From Caryophanales bacterium UBA4100 (GTDB lineage Bacteria; Bacillota; Bacilli; Paenibacillales; UBA4045), in the NCBI GenBank assembly GCA_002383285.1, contig DFXU01000010.1, positions 1-16,304 on the forward strand: DNA of 16,304 nucleotides. Direction: 5' to 3'. The notes beneath the pieces were generated by a model. The model searched no databases and was not told the DNA's origin. It worked only from the letters and a program-made list of their open reading frames with translations. The first letter of the stretch is position 1. Each line of letters starts with the position of its first letter. Made by a program: the position numbers and the translations under genes. Shown here piece by piece: positions 9,300 to 15,518 of the stretch.

Positions 9300-9316
9300 T
9301 GCTGTCACCTATCCTT

Positions 9317-9332
9317 TGTGAATTATTTCACT
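9317..9332. promoter_or_regulatory. Rex-like or Fnr-like palindrome between hydE and porGD
   Basis: The plus strand reads TGTGA-ATTATT-TCACT. It differs from TGTGA-N6-TCACA at one position. The wider element at 9316-9333, TTGTGAA-N4-TTCACTT, matches the Gram-positive Rex consensus TTGTGAA-N4-TTCACAA at 12 of 14 positions. It sits just upstream of the porGD ribosome binding site. A promoter activated from it would start inside the porGD coding region, so activation is unlikely; repression, roadblocking or a small RNA hairpin (GTGAA/TTCAC) are alternatives. The motif is visible in the sequence; its function is inference. Confidence 0.45.
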
Positions 9333-9349
9333 TAGTTTTCTAAAAAAAA

Positions 9350-10417
9350 TTAATCTATTACATCTATCTTTCCTTGTGTCAAATAACGATAGCTGTCTCC
9401 CCTTCCCCTGTTCACCTTAAACCCTACTGATTCAATCCGTCTCTCCATACAGTGATAACATTGATCAGGCTGGTCTGTCGTACAGATCTTGTTATCATAA
9501 AGCTCATACTTCGAACGAACACTCATTGGAGACAGATTGGGCATTACCACATTCGCTCCAGCATTCAGCGCTAGCTCACGACCTAATGGGTGAATAGAGC
9601 CAATTGCAGTTGTCGCTGGAATTAGACTATCTGGAACGATCAGACGAGCTAGAGCAATCATAACTAATGTTTGATCCAATGAACCTCCCTTCATAAACTT
9701 TAATGGTGTTTCCGAATGAGGAATAAAGGGTCCAATACCGATCATATCTGGATTTAGCTCCTTTAGAAACAACAGATCATCAGCGAGATCCTCGGCAGTT
9801 TGCTTCGGTAAACCAACCATAAAGCCAGAGCCCACCTGATAGCCGATCCGCTTTAACACCCTAAGACAATCCATACGTTCATCATAGGAAGCCTTCGGAT
9901 GAAGTATTCCATACAGACGTCGAGAGGCGGTTTCATGCCGCAATAAATAGCGATCCGCACCCGCATCATATAGCTTCTGGTAGGTCAGCTCATCCCTCTC
10001 CCCAACCGATAGAGTTATCGCTACGTCCGGGAAATTGGCTCTGATCTTCTCTACAAGGGCAGTTAGTCGATGAACTGTATAGTAATTATCTTCCCCACTT
10101 TGCAATACGAAGCTACGATATCCAAGCTGATAGCCTTCCTCACAGCATTGAACAATTTGCGACTTTTTCAAGCGATATCGTTCAACATTCCTATTAGACC
10201 TACGGATACCACAATACAGGCAATTCCTTCTGCAAATATTTGAAAATTCAATCAACCCCCGCAAATAAACATGATCATCATAGTATTCGCGCTGTTTCAT
10301 GCGGGCTAAATCGTAAAGCTTCTTTTTTCCTGCCGCATCAATTTCGTTAATAATGTGAACTATCTCATCCCTTGACAGCTCATTTTCTTCATACAGCTTA
10401 ACTAACAGCTTCTCCAC
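9350..10417 (-). CDS. hydE: HydE, radical SAM [FeFe]-hydrogenase maturase
   Basis: HydE is the radical SAM enzyme that acts on the HydG-derived iron-carbonyl-cyanide-cysteine synthon during 2Fe subcluster assembly. From the GTG start it is 355 aa, the usual length. The radical SAM motif CX3CX2C is at C62, C66 and C69, and the optional second cluster motif CX7CX2C is at C312, C320 and C323, at almost the same positions as in Thermotoga HydE. I chose the GTG at 10417 because GGAGGTG lies 5 nt upstream. A longer frame starting at 10543 would add 42 residues that cross the predicted promoter and operator and lack HydE features. It is the first gene of the hyd-por operon. BioB-like or PylB-like proteins share the fold, but both motifs and the neighbouring hydG, hydF and hydA support HydE. 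Confidence 0.95.
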   Translation of the reverse strand: MEKLLVKLYEENELSRDEIVHIINEIDAAGKKKLYDLARMKQREYYDDHVYLRGLIEFSNICRRNCLYCGIRRSNRNVERYRLKKSQIVQCCEEGYQLGYRSFVLQSGEDNYYTVHRLTALVEKIRANFPDVAITLSVGERDELTYQKLYDAGADRYLLRHETASRRLYGILHPKASYDERMDCLRVLKRIGYQVGSGFMVGLPKQTAEDLADDLLFLKELNPDMIGIGPFIPHSETPLKFMKGGSLDQTLVMIALARLIVPDSLIPATTAIGSIHPLGRELALNAGANVVMPNLSPMSVRSKYELYDNKICTTDQPDQCYHCMERRIESVGFKVNRGRGDSYRYLTQGKIDVID

Positions 10418-10460
10418 AGTGACACCTCCATTATGGCGCACCAAATTCCTCGATACATGA

Positions 10461-10469
10461 ATTGTAGCA
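10461..10469 (-). promoter_or_regulatory. Extended -10 promoter element for the hyd-por operon
   Basis: On the minus strand this reads TGCTACAAT, an extended -10 (TGN plus TACAAT) with no good -35 hexamer, as expected for an activator-dependent promoter. The predicted start point is near 10454, giving a leader of about 36 nt that contains the hydE ribosome binding site at 10423-10429. Confidence 0.55.
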
Positions 10470-10488
10470 AGAATTTTTTTGGGGAGTA

Positions 10489-10504
10489 TGTGATTGTTTT
10501 CACT
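10489..10504. promoter_or_regulatory. Fnr-type operator upstream of hydE
   Basis: The plus strand reads TGTGA-TTGTTT-TCACT, 9 of 10 matches to the Crp/Fnr-family consensus TGTGA-N6-TCACA. Its centre (10496.5) lies about 42.5 bp upstream of the start point predicted from the TACAAT -10, the position of a class II activator site. This suggests oxygen-controlled induction of the operon by an Fnr homologue, which is not encoded in the window. Confidence 0.6.
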
Positions 10505-10555
10505 TACTATGATATTCCAATTAATTATCAAAACAAATGTCAAGCAATGTTCACA

Positions 10556-10720
10556 TTATTCGGCTTTATGGGTATCTTCGATGGCACTACACGCTCCTCT
10601 AGAACAGGATACATTCGTAGGACAGCTTGCACATGCCCCTTTCTTACTTTTCTTCACAAAACGAAACAACATCCAACCTGCATATCCGAAAATCAACAAG
10701 CCTAGGATTATACTCGTCAT
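10556..10720 (-). CDS. FeoB-associated Cys-rich small membrane protein
   Basis: This 54-aa ORF is easily missed. It starts at the ATG at 10720 with AAGGGGGAG about 6 nt upstream, just after the feoB stop, and ends at TAA 10556-10558. The N-terminus (residues about 4-19) is a single hydrophobic segment, followed by a basic KKSKK stretch. A cysteine cluster follows at C30, C33, C39 and C44 (CX2C, X5, C, X4, C). This layout matches the short Cys-rich membrane proteins encoded directly after feoB in many Firmicutes. The family's role is not firmly known; it is presumed to help Fe(II) transport, possibly by binding iron or a cluster at the inner face. It is not homologous by eye to enterobacterial FeoC, a winged-helix protein. 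Confidence 0.85.
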   Translation of the reverse strand: MTSIILGLLIFGYAGWMLFRFVKKSKKGACASCPTNVSCSRGACSAIEDTHKAE

Positions 10721-10735
10721 TCCGTTCTCCCCCTT

Positions 10736-12718
10736 CTAGGATAATCCGATCCACTTACCCAGCTGATAAATAACAAAGGCAGTAGTGTATGCAACAGCCA
10801 GCGAATACATCACCGCCACGACAACCCACTTCTTGGACGCCAATTCTTTAAGAATGACGACCGTTGTAGCTAAACAAGGAATATACAACAGAATAAAAAC
10901 CATAAAGCTATAAGCTGTCAATGGTGTAAACGCAGCTGTGACTTGGCCTGCATATAGAATATTCATGGTTGCAACAACAACCTCTTTAGCCAGAAACCCT
11001 GCTAATAATGAAGCACTAGCTTGCCATGTTCCAAACCCGAGAGGCGCCAGTAGAGGTGAAATCCATGCACCAATGCTCGCTAACCAGCTTTCATTGATCC
11101 CCACCTCAAGACCAGAAGGTCCAGCATAGGACAGAAACCAGATGATTACAGATCCCGAGAAAATAATGGTGCCTGCCTTCTTCACAAAGCCTTTGCCCTT
11201 GTCCCAAGTGCTGCGCATTAAGGATCTTAGCTGTGGAACACGGTAAGGCGGCAGCTCTACAATGAAAAAAGAATTGTCCCCTTTCAACATGCTTGATGAG
11301 AAAAGCTTCGCAACGATAAAAGCGATCACAATCCCTAATACATACAAAGAAAGAATAACTAATGCTTGGAACCCTGAGAAGAAAACCGCAACAAACAATG
11401 CATAAACCGGAAGCCTCGCTGAGCATGACATCATGGGCGTTAGCAGAACTGTAAGAATGCGTTCCTGTGGATGCTCGAGTGTTCTCGCCGCCATTACCCC
11501 TGGTACATTACAGCCAAAGCCAATAATTAATGGAATGAAGGCTTTCCCGTTCAATCCGATTCCTTCCATAATTCGATCCATAACCATCGCCACCCGCGCC
11601 ATATAGCCTGAATCCTCGAGTAGTGAAATGAATAAGAACAAAATCATAATTTGCGGTACAAACACTAGGACGCCTCCAACACCCGCCACAACTCCATCCA
11701 GAATCAAATGCTGTATGAAGGAATTAACACCTAGCGAATTCAAACCAAGCTGCACCCATATGGTGATGTAATCTGAGAGAAATAATGACAAGGCATCCGA
11801 GAGATATAAACCACCCCAATTAAATGTGACCATGAAAATCAAATAAAGGAACGCAAGAAAAACAGGAATTCCTAGAAATCGATTGGTTACGATTTTGTCT
11901 AGCCGCTCTGTCAAGGTTTTCCGATTGCTCTTATTATCCGTAATACATTCATTGATCAGTTGATCAATAAAGTCCTGGCGCACTTGATGAATATGCTCAT
12001 GAATTCCTCGCACTGAATGCTCGGCAATTAGCTTCCTTTCTGTCTCCTTATACTTTAACTCTAGCGCTTGCACTGATACCCACTTGTTAATAAATTCCGC
12101 TATCGATCGGTTGCCCTCGAAGAACTGTATGGCCAACCACCGCTTTGAGAGCTTCGTATCCTCTGGAAAGCAGCTAATCAAATCCTCGATTGCAAGCTCA
12201 AGGGTTGTCCCATAGTCAAGCTTAAAGCTCTTATGATTAATCTTCCCCATGTCGAAATGGTCACTTATTTGTTGGCAGCCGTGACCGGAACGAGCACTAA
12301 TCGGAATAATCGGTAGGTGTATGGCTTCTGCAAGCTTCTGGCAATCCACCGTAATGCCTCTGCGACTGGCAACATCATTCATATTCATTCCAATAATCAG
12401 AGGTTTACCGAACTCCATTAATTGAACCGTCAAGTGCATATTGCGCTTGAACTGGGAAGCATCCACAATATTAAGCATGTATGTAAAGGATTCTGTTAAT
12501 AGGAATTCCGTCACAACTGCCTCATCTATCGTTAGTGGATTGAGAGAATATATACCCGGAAGGTCAATAAGCTCTCCCTTATTATTAATTAACATTCCCA
12601 CTTTTTTCTCTATTGTGACTCCGCTCCAGTTGCCTACATAAGCGTATGAGCCTGTGAGATTGTTAAAGAGTGACGTTTTGCCCGTATTCGGATTTCCAAT
12701 CAACGCAATTTGCATCAT
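10736..12718 (-). CDS. feoB: FeoB, ferrous iron transporter with GTPase domain
   Basis: This is the inner-membrane Fe(II) importer, 660 aa. The N-terminal G domain has G1 GNPNTGKTS (8-16), G3 DLPG (52-55) and G4 NMND (112-115). A helical linker follows at roughly 165-280, then a C-terminal membrane region with many hydrophobic segments. The two conserved gate-type repeats are visible, including GFGCNVPG and PMMSCSARLPVY. The start is taken as the ATG at 12718, which overlaps the feoA stop by one base (TAATG); a second ATG follows immediately at 12715. Only a weak GAGG is present upstream, so translation probably depends on feoA. It should feed iron to the heavily iron-dependent hyd-por products downstream; that link is inference. 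Confidence 0.97.
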   Translation of the reverse strand: MMQIALIGNPNTGKTSLFNNLTGSYAYVGNWSGVTIEKKVGMLINNKGELIDLPGIYSLNPLTIDEAVVTEFLLTESFTYMLNIVDASQFKRNMHLTVQLMEFGKPLIIGMNMNDVASRRGITVDCQKLAEAIHLPIIPISARSGHGCQQISDHFDMGKINHKSFKLDYGTTLELAIEDLISCFPEDTKLSKRWLAIQFFEGNRSIAEFINKWVSVQALELKYKETERKLIAEHSVRGIHEHIHQVRQDFIDQLINECITDNKSNRKTLTERLDKIVTNRFLGIPVFLAFLYLIFMVTFNWGGLYLSDALSLFLSDYITIWVQLGLNSLGVNSFIQHLILDGVVAGVGGVLVFVPQIMILFLFISLLEDSGYMARVAMVMDRIMEGIGLNGKAFIPLIIGFGCNVPGVMAARTLEHPQERILTVLLTPMMSCSARLPVYALFVAVFFSGFQALVILSLYVLGIVIAFIVAKLFSSSMLKGDNSFFIVELPPYRVPQLRSLMRSTWDKGKGFVKKAGTIIFSGSVIIWFLSYAGPSGLEVGINESWLASIGAWISPLLAPLGFGTWQASASLLAGFLAKEVVVATMNILYAGQVTAAFTPLTAYSFMVFILLYIPCLATTVVILKELASKKWVVVAVMYSLAVAYTTAFVIYQLGKWIGLS

Positions 12719-12942
12719 TAATAACCAACCTCGATGCTATCAGCGTCCTTGCGGCGAATTGTAATTAAGTTTCCGCCCACCTCTATCATAATCGGACCTC
12801 CAAAGGGCATCATTCCTTTTAACGATACTTCCGCACCCTCCACAACCCCTAAGTCCCTCATTCGCCGCTTTAATTTATCATTAAGATGTTCAATTCCTAT
12901 TATTATTCCTTGCTTACCTTTAACTAGATTAGATAAGAACAC
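12718..12942 (-). CDS. feoA: FeoA, SH3-like cytoplasmic Fe(II) transport protein
   Basis: This is a 74-aa FeoA-domain protein with the usual small SH3-like beta-barrel composition, including the RRMRDLGVVEGAEV segment (26-39) typical of the family. FeoA is required for or modulates FeoB activity. The start is GTG at 12942, with GGAGGGG 5 nt upstream; the ATG two bases earlier (12944) is out of frame. The stop overlaps the feoB start by one base, so the two are translationally coupled. It is the first gene of the feo transcript, preceded by Fur- and Fnr-type sites. Confidence 0.95.
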   Translation of the reverse strand: MFLSNLVKGKQGIIIGIEHLNDKLKRRMRDLGVVEGAEVSLKGMMPFGGPIMIEVGGNLITIRRKDADSIEVGY

Positions 12943-12972
12943 ATGAACCCCTCCACTAGCTACACTGGATAT

Positions 12973-12987
12973 TGATTATCATTCTCA
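12973..12987. promoter_or_regulatory. Fur box at the feoAB promoter
   Basis: The minus strand reads TGAGAATGATAATCA, matching the 7-1-7 Fur consensus TGATAAT-N-ATTATCA at 12 of 14 positions. It covers about +1 to +15 of the predicted feo transcript, where Fur-Fe(II) would block initiation. Expected effect: feo repressed when iron is plentiful. Confidence 0.75.
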
Positions 12988-12993
12988 CTGTAT

Positions 12994-12999
12994 AATATA
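12994..12999 (-). promoter_or_regulatory. -10 element of the feoAB promoter
   Basis: The minus strand reads TATATT, 5 of 6 matches to TATAAT. It places the start near 12987 and the leader at about 44 nt. Two overlapping alternatives exist: TATTAT (12992-12997), and TATACA (12989-12994) with TTGTTC at 13011-13016 as a -35 at 16-bp spacing. I prefer TATATT because it puts the Fnr-type site exactly at -41.5. Confidence 0.5.
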
Positions 13000-13020
13000 T
13001 ACCTTTTTCCGAACAATGGA

Positions 13021-13036
13021 AGTGATATTATTCACA
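13021..13036. promoter_or_regulatory. Fnr-type operator upstream of feoAB
   Basis: The minus strand reads TGTGA-ATAATA-TCACT, 9 of 10 matches to TGTGA-N6-TCACA. The centre (13028.5) is at -41.5 from the start predicted by TATATT, the classic class II activator position. It lies between the dps terminator and the feo promoter. Together with the Fur box it suggests that feo is activated without oxygen and repressed by iron. A Rex-type reading of the same site is poorer (11 of 14). Confidence 0.58.
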
Positions 13037-13037
13037 A

Positions 13038-13071
13038 CAAATAAGCGTCTGAGCAATCAGACGCTTATTTG
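13038..13071 (-). terminator. Intrinsic terminator after dps
   Basis: A perfect 15-bp inverted repeat (arms 13038-13052 and 13057-13071) with a 4-base loop begins 22 nt after the dps stop. On the minus strand the 3' arm ends in a T-rich stretch (TTATTTGTTG). It should separate dps from the feo transcript. Confidence 0.85.
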
Positions 13072-13093
13072 CATCAATAAACCTGCTATTTTT

Positions 13094-13534
13094 TTATTTA
13101 CCTAAGAATGATTGCAGCATCCATACATGCTTCTCCAACGAGCTGTGAATAGCTAGCAGCATATCAGCCGTTGTTTCATCCCCCGCAGACTGGGCAATTG
13201 CCATACCATTCTTCAGATCACCGATTAGTGTTGTGAAATTGGCAGAAATCTCTGCTACCATCTGCTCTGCAGTTTCATTACCGGATGCCTCACTAATTTG
13301 AGTAAGCTCCAGGCTGCCCTTCATTGTTGCAACGGGCTGTCCGCCTAGCGCCAGTAATCGCTCTGCCAGTCCATCAACATGCAGTGCAGCTTCATTGTAA
13401 AGCTCCTCAAACTTCAGATGTAATGTGAAGAATTGCGAGCCTTTCACGTACCAATGATAATTATGAAGCTTCACGAATAGAACGGTCCAGCTGGCAATCT
13501 GTTTGTTCAATAAATCTTGAATTGAATTGCTCAC
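13094..13534 (-). CDS. dps: Dps/ferritin-like iron-storage and DNA-protection protein
   Basis: This 146-aa protein belongs to the Dps (mini-ferritin) family, whose dodecamers oxidise Fe(II) with H2O2 and store it, limiting Fenton damage. The inter-subunit ferroxidase ligands are visible: H27 (in NYHW), H39, D54 and E58 (DGLAE). The four-helix length is typical, and there is no long basic N-terminal tail, so direct DNA binding is uncertain. The start is GTG at 13534 with AAGGAGGA about 7 nt upstream. It is monocistronic, with its own promoter and a strong terminator. It stands next to feoAB, pairing ferrous import with iron storage. Confidence 0.94.
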   Translation of the reverse strand: MSNSIQDLLNKQIASWTVLFVKLHNYHWYVKGSQFFTLHLKFEELYNEAALHVDGLAERLLALGGQPVATMKGSLELTQISEASGNETAEQMVAEISANFTTLIGDLKNGMAIAQSAGDETTADMLLAIHSSLEKHVWMLQSFLGK

Positions 13535-13564
13535 GTTTCTCTCCTCCTTATTGTCGATCCAATT

Positions 13565-13573
13565 AGTATATCA
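13565..13573 (-). promoter_or_regulatory. Extended -10 promoter element for dps
   Basis: The minus strand reads TGATATACT (TGN plus TATACT, 5 of 6 to TATAAT), with no convincing -35 hexamer at 16 to 18 bp. The predicted start near 13558 leaves a 23-nt leader containing the AAGGAGGA ribosome binding site. Confidence 0.55.
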
Positions 13574-13591
13574 AAGCCCCTATTCTGGTTC

Positions 13592-13607
13592 AGTGATCTT
13601 GTTCATA
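13592..13607. promoter_or_regulatory. Degenerate Fnr-type operator upstream of dps
   Basis: The minus strand reads TATGA-ACAAGA-TCACT, 8 of 10 matches to TGTGA-N6-TCACA. The centre (13599.5) lies exactly at -41.5 from the start predicted by the extended -10. A longer inverted repeat, GTGATC at 13593-13598 and GATCAC at 13615-13620 with 16 bp between, overlaps it and could be a different operator. Function is inference. Confidence 0.38.
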
Positions 13608-13624
13608 CCGTTTCGATCACATAA

Positions 13625-13675
13625 AGAAGAGGCTTCTCTCCAGTAGATTATCTACCATTAGAGAGAGCCTCTTCT
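13625..13675 (-). terminator. Terminator hairpin after the HAF-repeat gene
   Basis: Arms 13625-13640 and 13661-13675 pair over 15 bp with one bulged base, and an inner hairpin GTAGA/TCTAC lies in the loop. It begins 20 nt after the stop of the secreted-protein gene. The trailing T stretch (TTCTTTATG) is modest. Confidence 0.7.
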
Positions 13676-13695
13676 ATACTTCGAGCTGTAACGAA

Positions 13696-15462
13696 CTATT
13701 TACCCGACCCCTTAGGAACTGTAACTGTTGCTGATGCTGTTGTTACATTACCTGCTTGATCCGTGATCGTGTAAGTAATCGTGTAAACTCTACCAGTTCC
13801 CTTACCAGATCTTTCACCGCGTAGATCGAAGCTCAGATCATGTGTACCGTAAGAAGCATTCTGAATATCATCCGCTGTGTCTCCATCGCCTAAACCATTA
13901 TCAGCTTCATTACTTGTAATGGAAGTAAGAACGACCGTATTCACACCGGCTTGATCATCTGCATTAACTACATCCGCAGTGATCGTGTGCATCTTGTGGT
14001 TCGACTGTTTAATGATATCAGCACTTAGCATAACAGTTGCTGTAGGCGCAACTTTATCGATGTTGCTCACTGTAGCAATCGCTGTCCCTGTATTACCTGC
14101 AAGGTCAGTGAAAGTGAAGATTACACTTCCGTTGTCTGTGAACGTATACGTATTTAAACCATTATTATTGGTAATCGTAACTTCTTCACTTGGTGTAATC
14201 GTTGCAATCACATCTTGGTTTGTGAGATCAGTTGTTGAATATGCAATTGTAGCTGTTGGCGCTAATGTATCGCTTGGTGCTACTGGTCCCAAACTCCATA
14301 CAACAGCAGCATTCTGCGCTTGACCCAGCACTTGACTATTATTCATAACCTTGGTATATCCATTCATCATCATCATATCGTAAGCAGTCCGAGCATACGT
14401 ATAGCTACTTCCCGGTAGGTTTTCAAGCTTTGTAAACTCACCATTCGTCCAAACCCATGTCGTTGTAGCATAGTTTGAATCATATGAGCTTCCTACAACT
14501 TGGCCTAGGTCATTGAGAGTACTTACATTGGAATTGGTCAATCCATTGTATTTCGCAATTTCGGTATATACGCCGTCTTTCATAATCCATGATTGACGCA
14601 AGTTATAATTCGAGTCATATGAAGTGCCTAGAATTTGACCATTCTCATTTAGTCCTTGTATTGAAGTATTTACTTTCCCTGCAAGTCCAATTATCTCGGT
14701 TACCTGACCATTACTCCATATCCAATACTTACTAGTATTAGAAACATTACTAACACCGACGACATCGCCCCGGTCATTCATAAATTGAGGATACGAATAT
14801 GTCGCGTTTGGAAGTCCTACCAAATCTGTATATTGGCCATCTTCCCATATCCATGGCTTATATGTAGAAGTGTTCTGATTATATGAAAATCCGATCACCT
14901 GGCCATGGTTATTCATCTCTCTTACTTGGTTGTTGTTATAGCCAGCAAGTGGTGCTAATATCGTAAATTGGCCATCTTCCCATACCCAGCTTGTCGTCTT
15001 GTAGCTCGTATCATAGGAGATACCTGCAATCATACCATTATCACTTAAGTATTGAGGAATCGTATACATATCATTAGCATTTAATTTACCTAAAGCTGTA
15101 AACGTACCATCCTCCCAAATCCAGCCTATCGAGGAGTTACCTGCAGTTCCAATAACCTGTCCATTATTATTAAGATGAACTGCGTTCGTGTATGTAGCTC
15201 CAGGATATGATCCAATCTCTATGATCTGATCTTGGTTCCATAATACAAATGTATTCTGGTTTGAGCTTGAACTATACGCTCTACCTAGTATGAGTCCGTT
15301 ATCGTTGATTTCCAATGGATAGGGATTCGTTGTATTTGCAATTGATGGTAAAGCTGTTGGTGTTATTCCAACCTCGGATGCAACAACACTTGAAGCTAAC
15401 ATTAGTATTACTGTGACTACGGTAAGCAATTGAATCGAAATTTTTCTAATCATAATTCTCAA
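13696..15462 (-). CDS. Secreted protein with seven HAF-like repeats and two Ig-like domains
   Basis: This is a 588-aa exported protein of unknown function. Residues 1-29 are a signal peptide: basic start (RKIS), a hydrophobic core and a likely cut after VVA/S. About residues 50-385 hold seven repeats of 43-45 residues built around 'LN(D/N)xGQVIGxS ... WIWEDGxxTxL', with a short eighth unit (MNNSQVLGQ...VVW). This resembles the 'probable extracellular repeat, HAF family' and may fold as a beta-propeller. After a run of four methionines near unit seven come two Ig-like domains: one beginning APTATI, and one with NHKM and GDTADDIQ features seen in other Paenibacillus secreted proteins. There is no LPXTG or S-layer domain. 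The start is TTG at 15462, 4 nt after AAAGGAG; an ATG three codons later is the alternative. It has its own terminator and no operon partner. Confidence 0.85.
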   Translation of the reverse strand: MRIMIRKISIQLLTVVTVILMLASSVVASEVGITPTALPSIANTTNPYPLEINDNGLILGRAYSSSSNQNTFVLWNQDQIIEIGSYPGATYTNAVHLNNNGQVIGTAGNSSIGWIWEDGTFTALGKLNANDMYTIPQYLSDNGMIAGISYDTSYKTTSWVWEDGQFTILAPLAGYNNNQVREMNNHGQVIGFSYNQNTSTYKPWIWEDGQYTDLVGLPNATYSYPQFMNDRGDVVGVSNVSNTSKYWIWSNGQVTEIIGLAGKVNTSIQGLNENGQILGTSYDSNYNLRQSWIMKDGVYTEIAKYNGLTNSNVSTLNDLGQVVGSSYDSNYATTTWVWTNGEFTKLENLPGSSYTYARTAYDMMMMNGYTKVMNNSQVLGQAQNAAVVWSLGPVAPSDTLAPTATIAYSTTDLTNQDVIATITPSEEVTITNNNGLNTYTFTDNGSVIFTFTDLAGNTGTAIATVSNIDKVAPTATVMLSADIIKQSNHKMHTITADVVNADDQAGVNTVVLTSITSNEADNGLGDGDTADDIQNASYGTHDLSFDLRGERSGKGTGRVYTITYTITDQAGNVTTASATVTVPKGSGK

Positions 15463-15518
15463 TTTTCTCCTTTATTATCATATAATGCACTATAGGTCCA
15501 CTGATCCATGTTATAGAA

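Noticed and set aside
9340..9350. T-run after the hydE stop as an intrinsic terminator
   Set aside because: There is a run of Ts on the minus strand but no stem-loop before it.
10516..10530. Second Fur box between feo and hydE
   Set aside because: TGATAATTAATTGGA matches only the first half of the Fur consensus, about 10 of 14 positions, with no second half-site.
10418..10543. Forty-two-codon N-terminal extension of hydE
   Set aside because: It crosses the predicted promoter and Fnr-type site, lacks HydE-like sequence, and the GTG at 10417 has GGAGGTG at ideal spacing.
10538..10543. Perfect TTGACA -35 hexamer upstream of hydE
   Set aside because: No acceptable -10 hexamer lies 16 to 18 bp downstream; the nearest, TATCAT, is 23 bp away.
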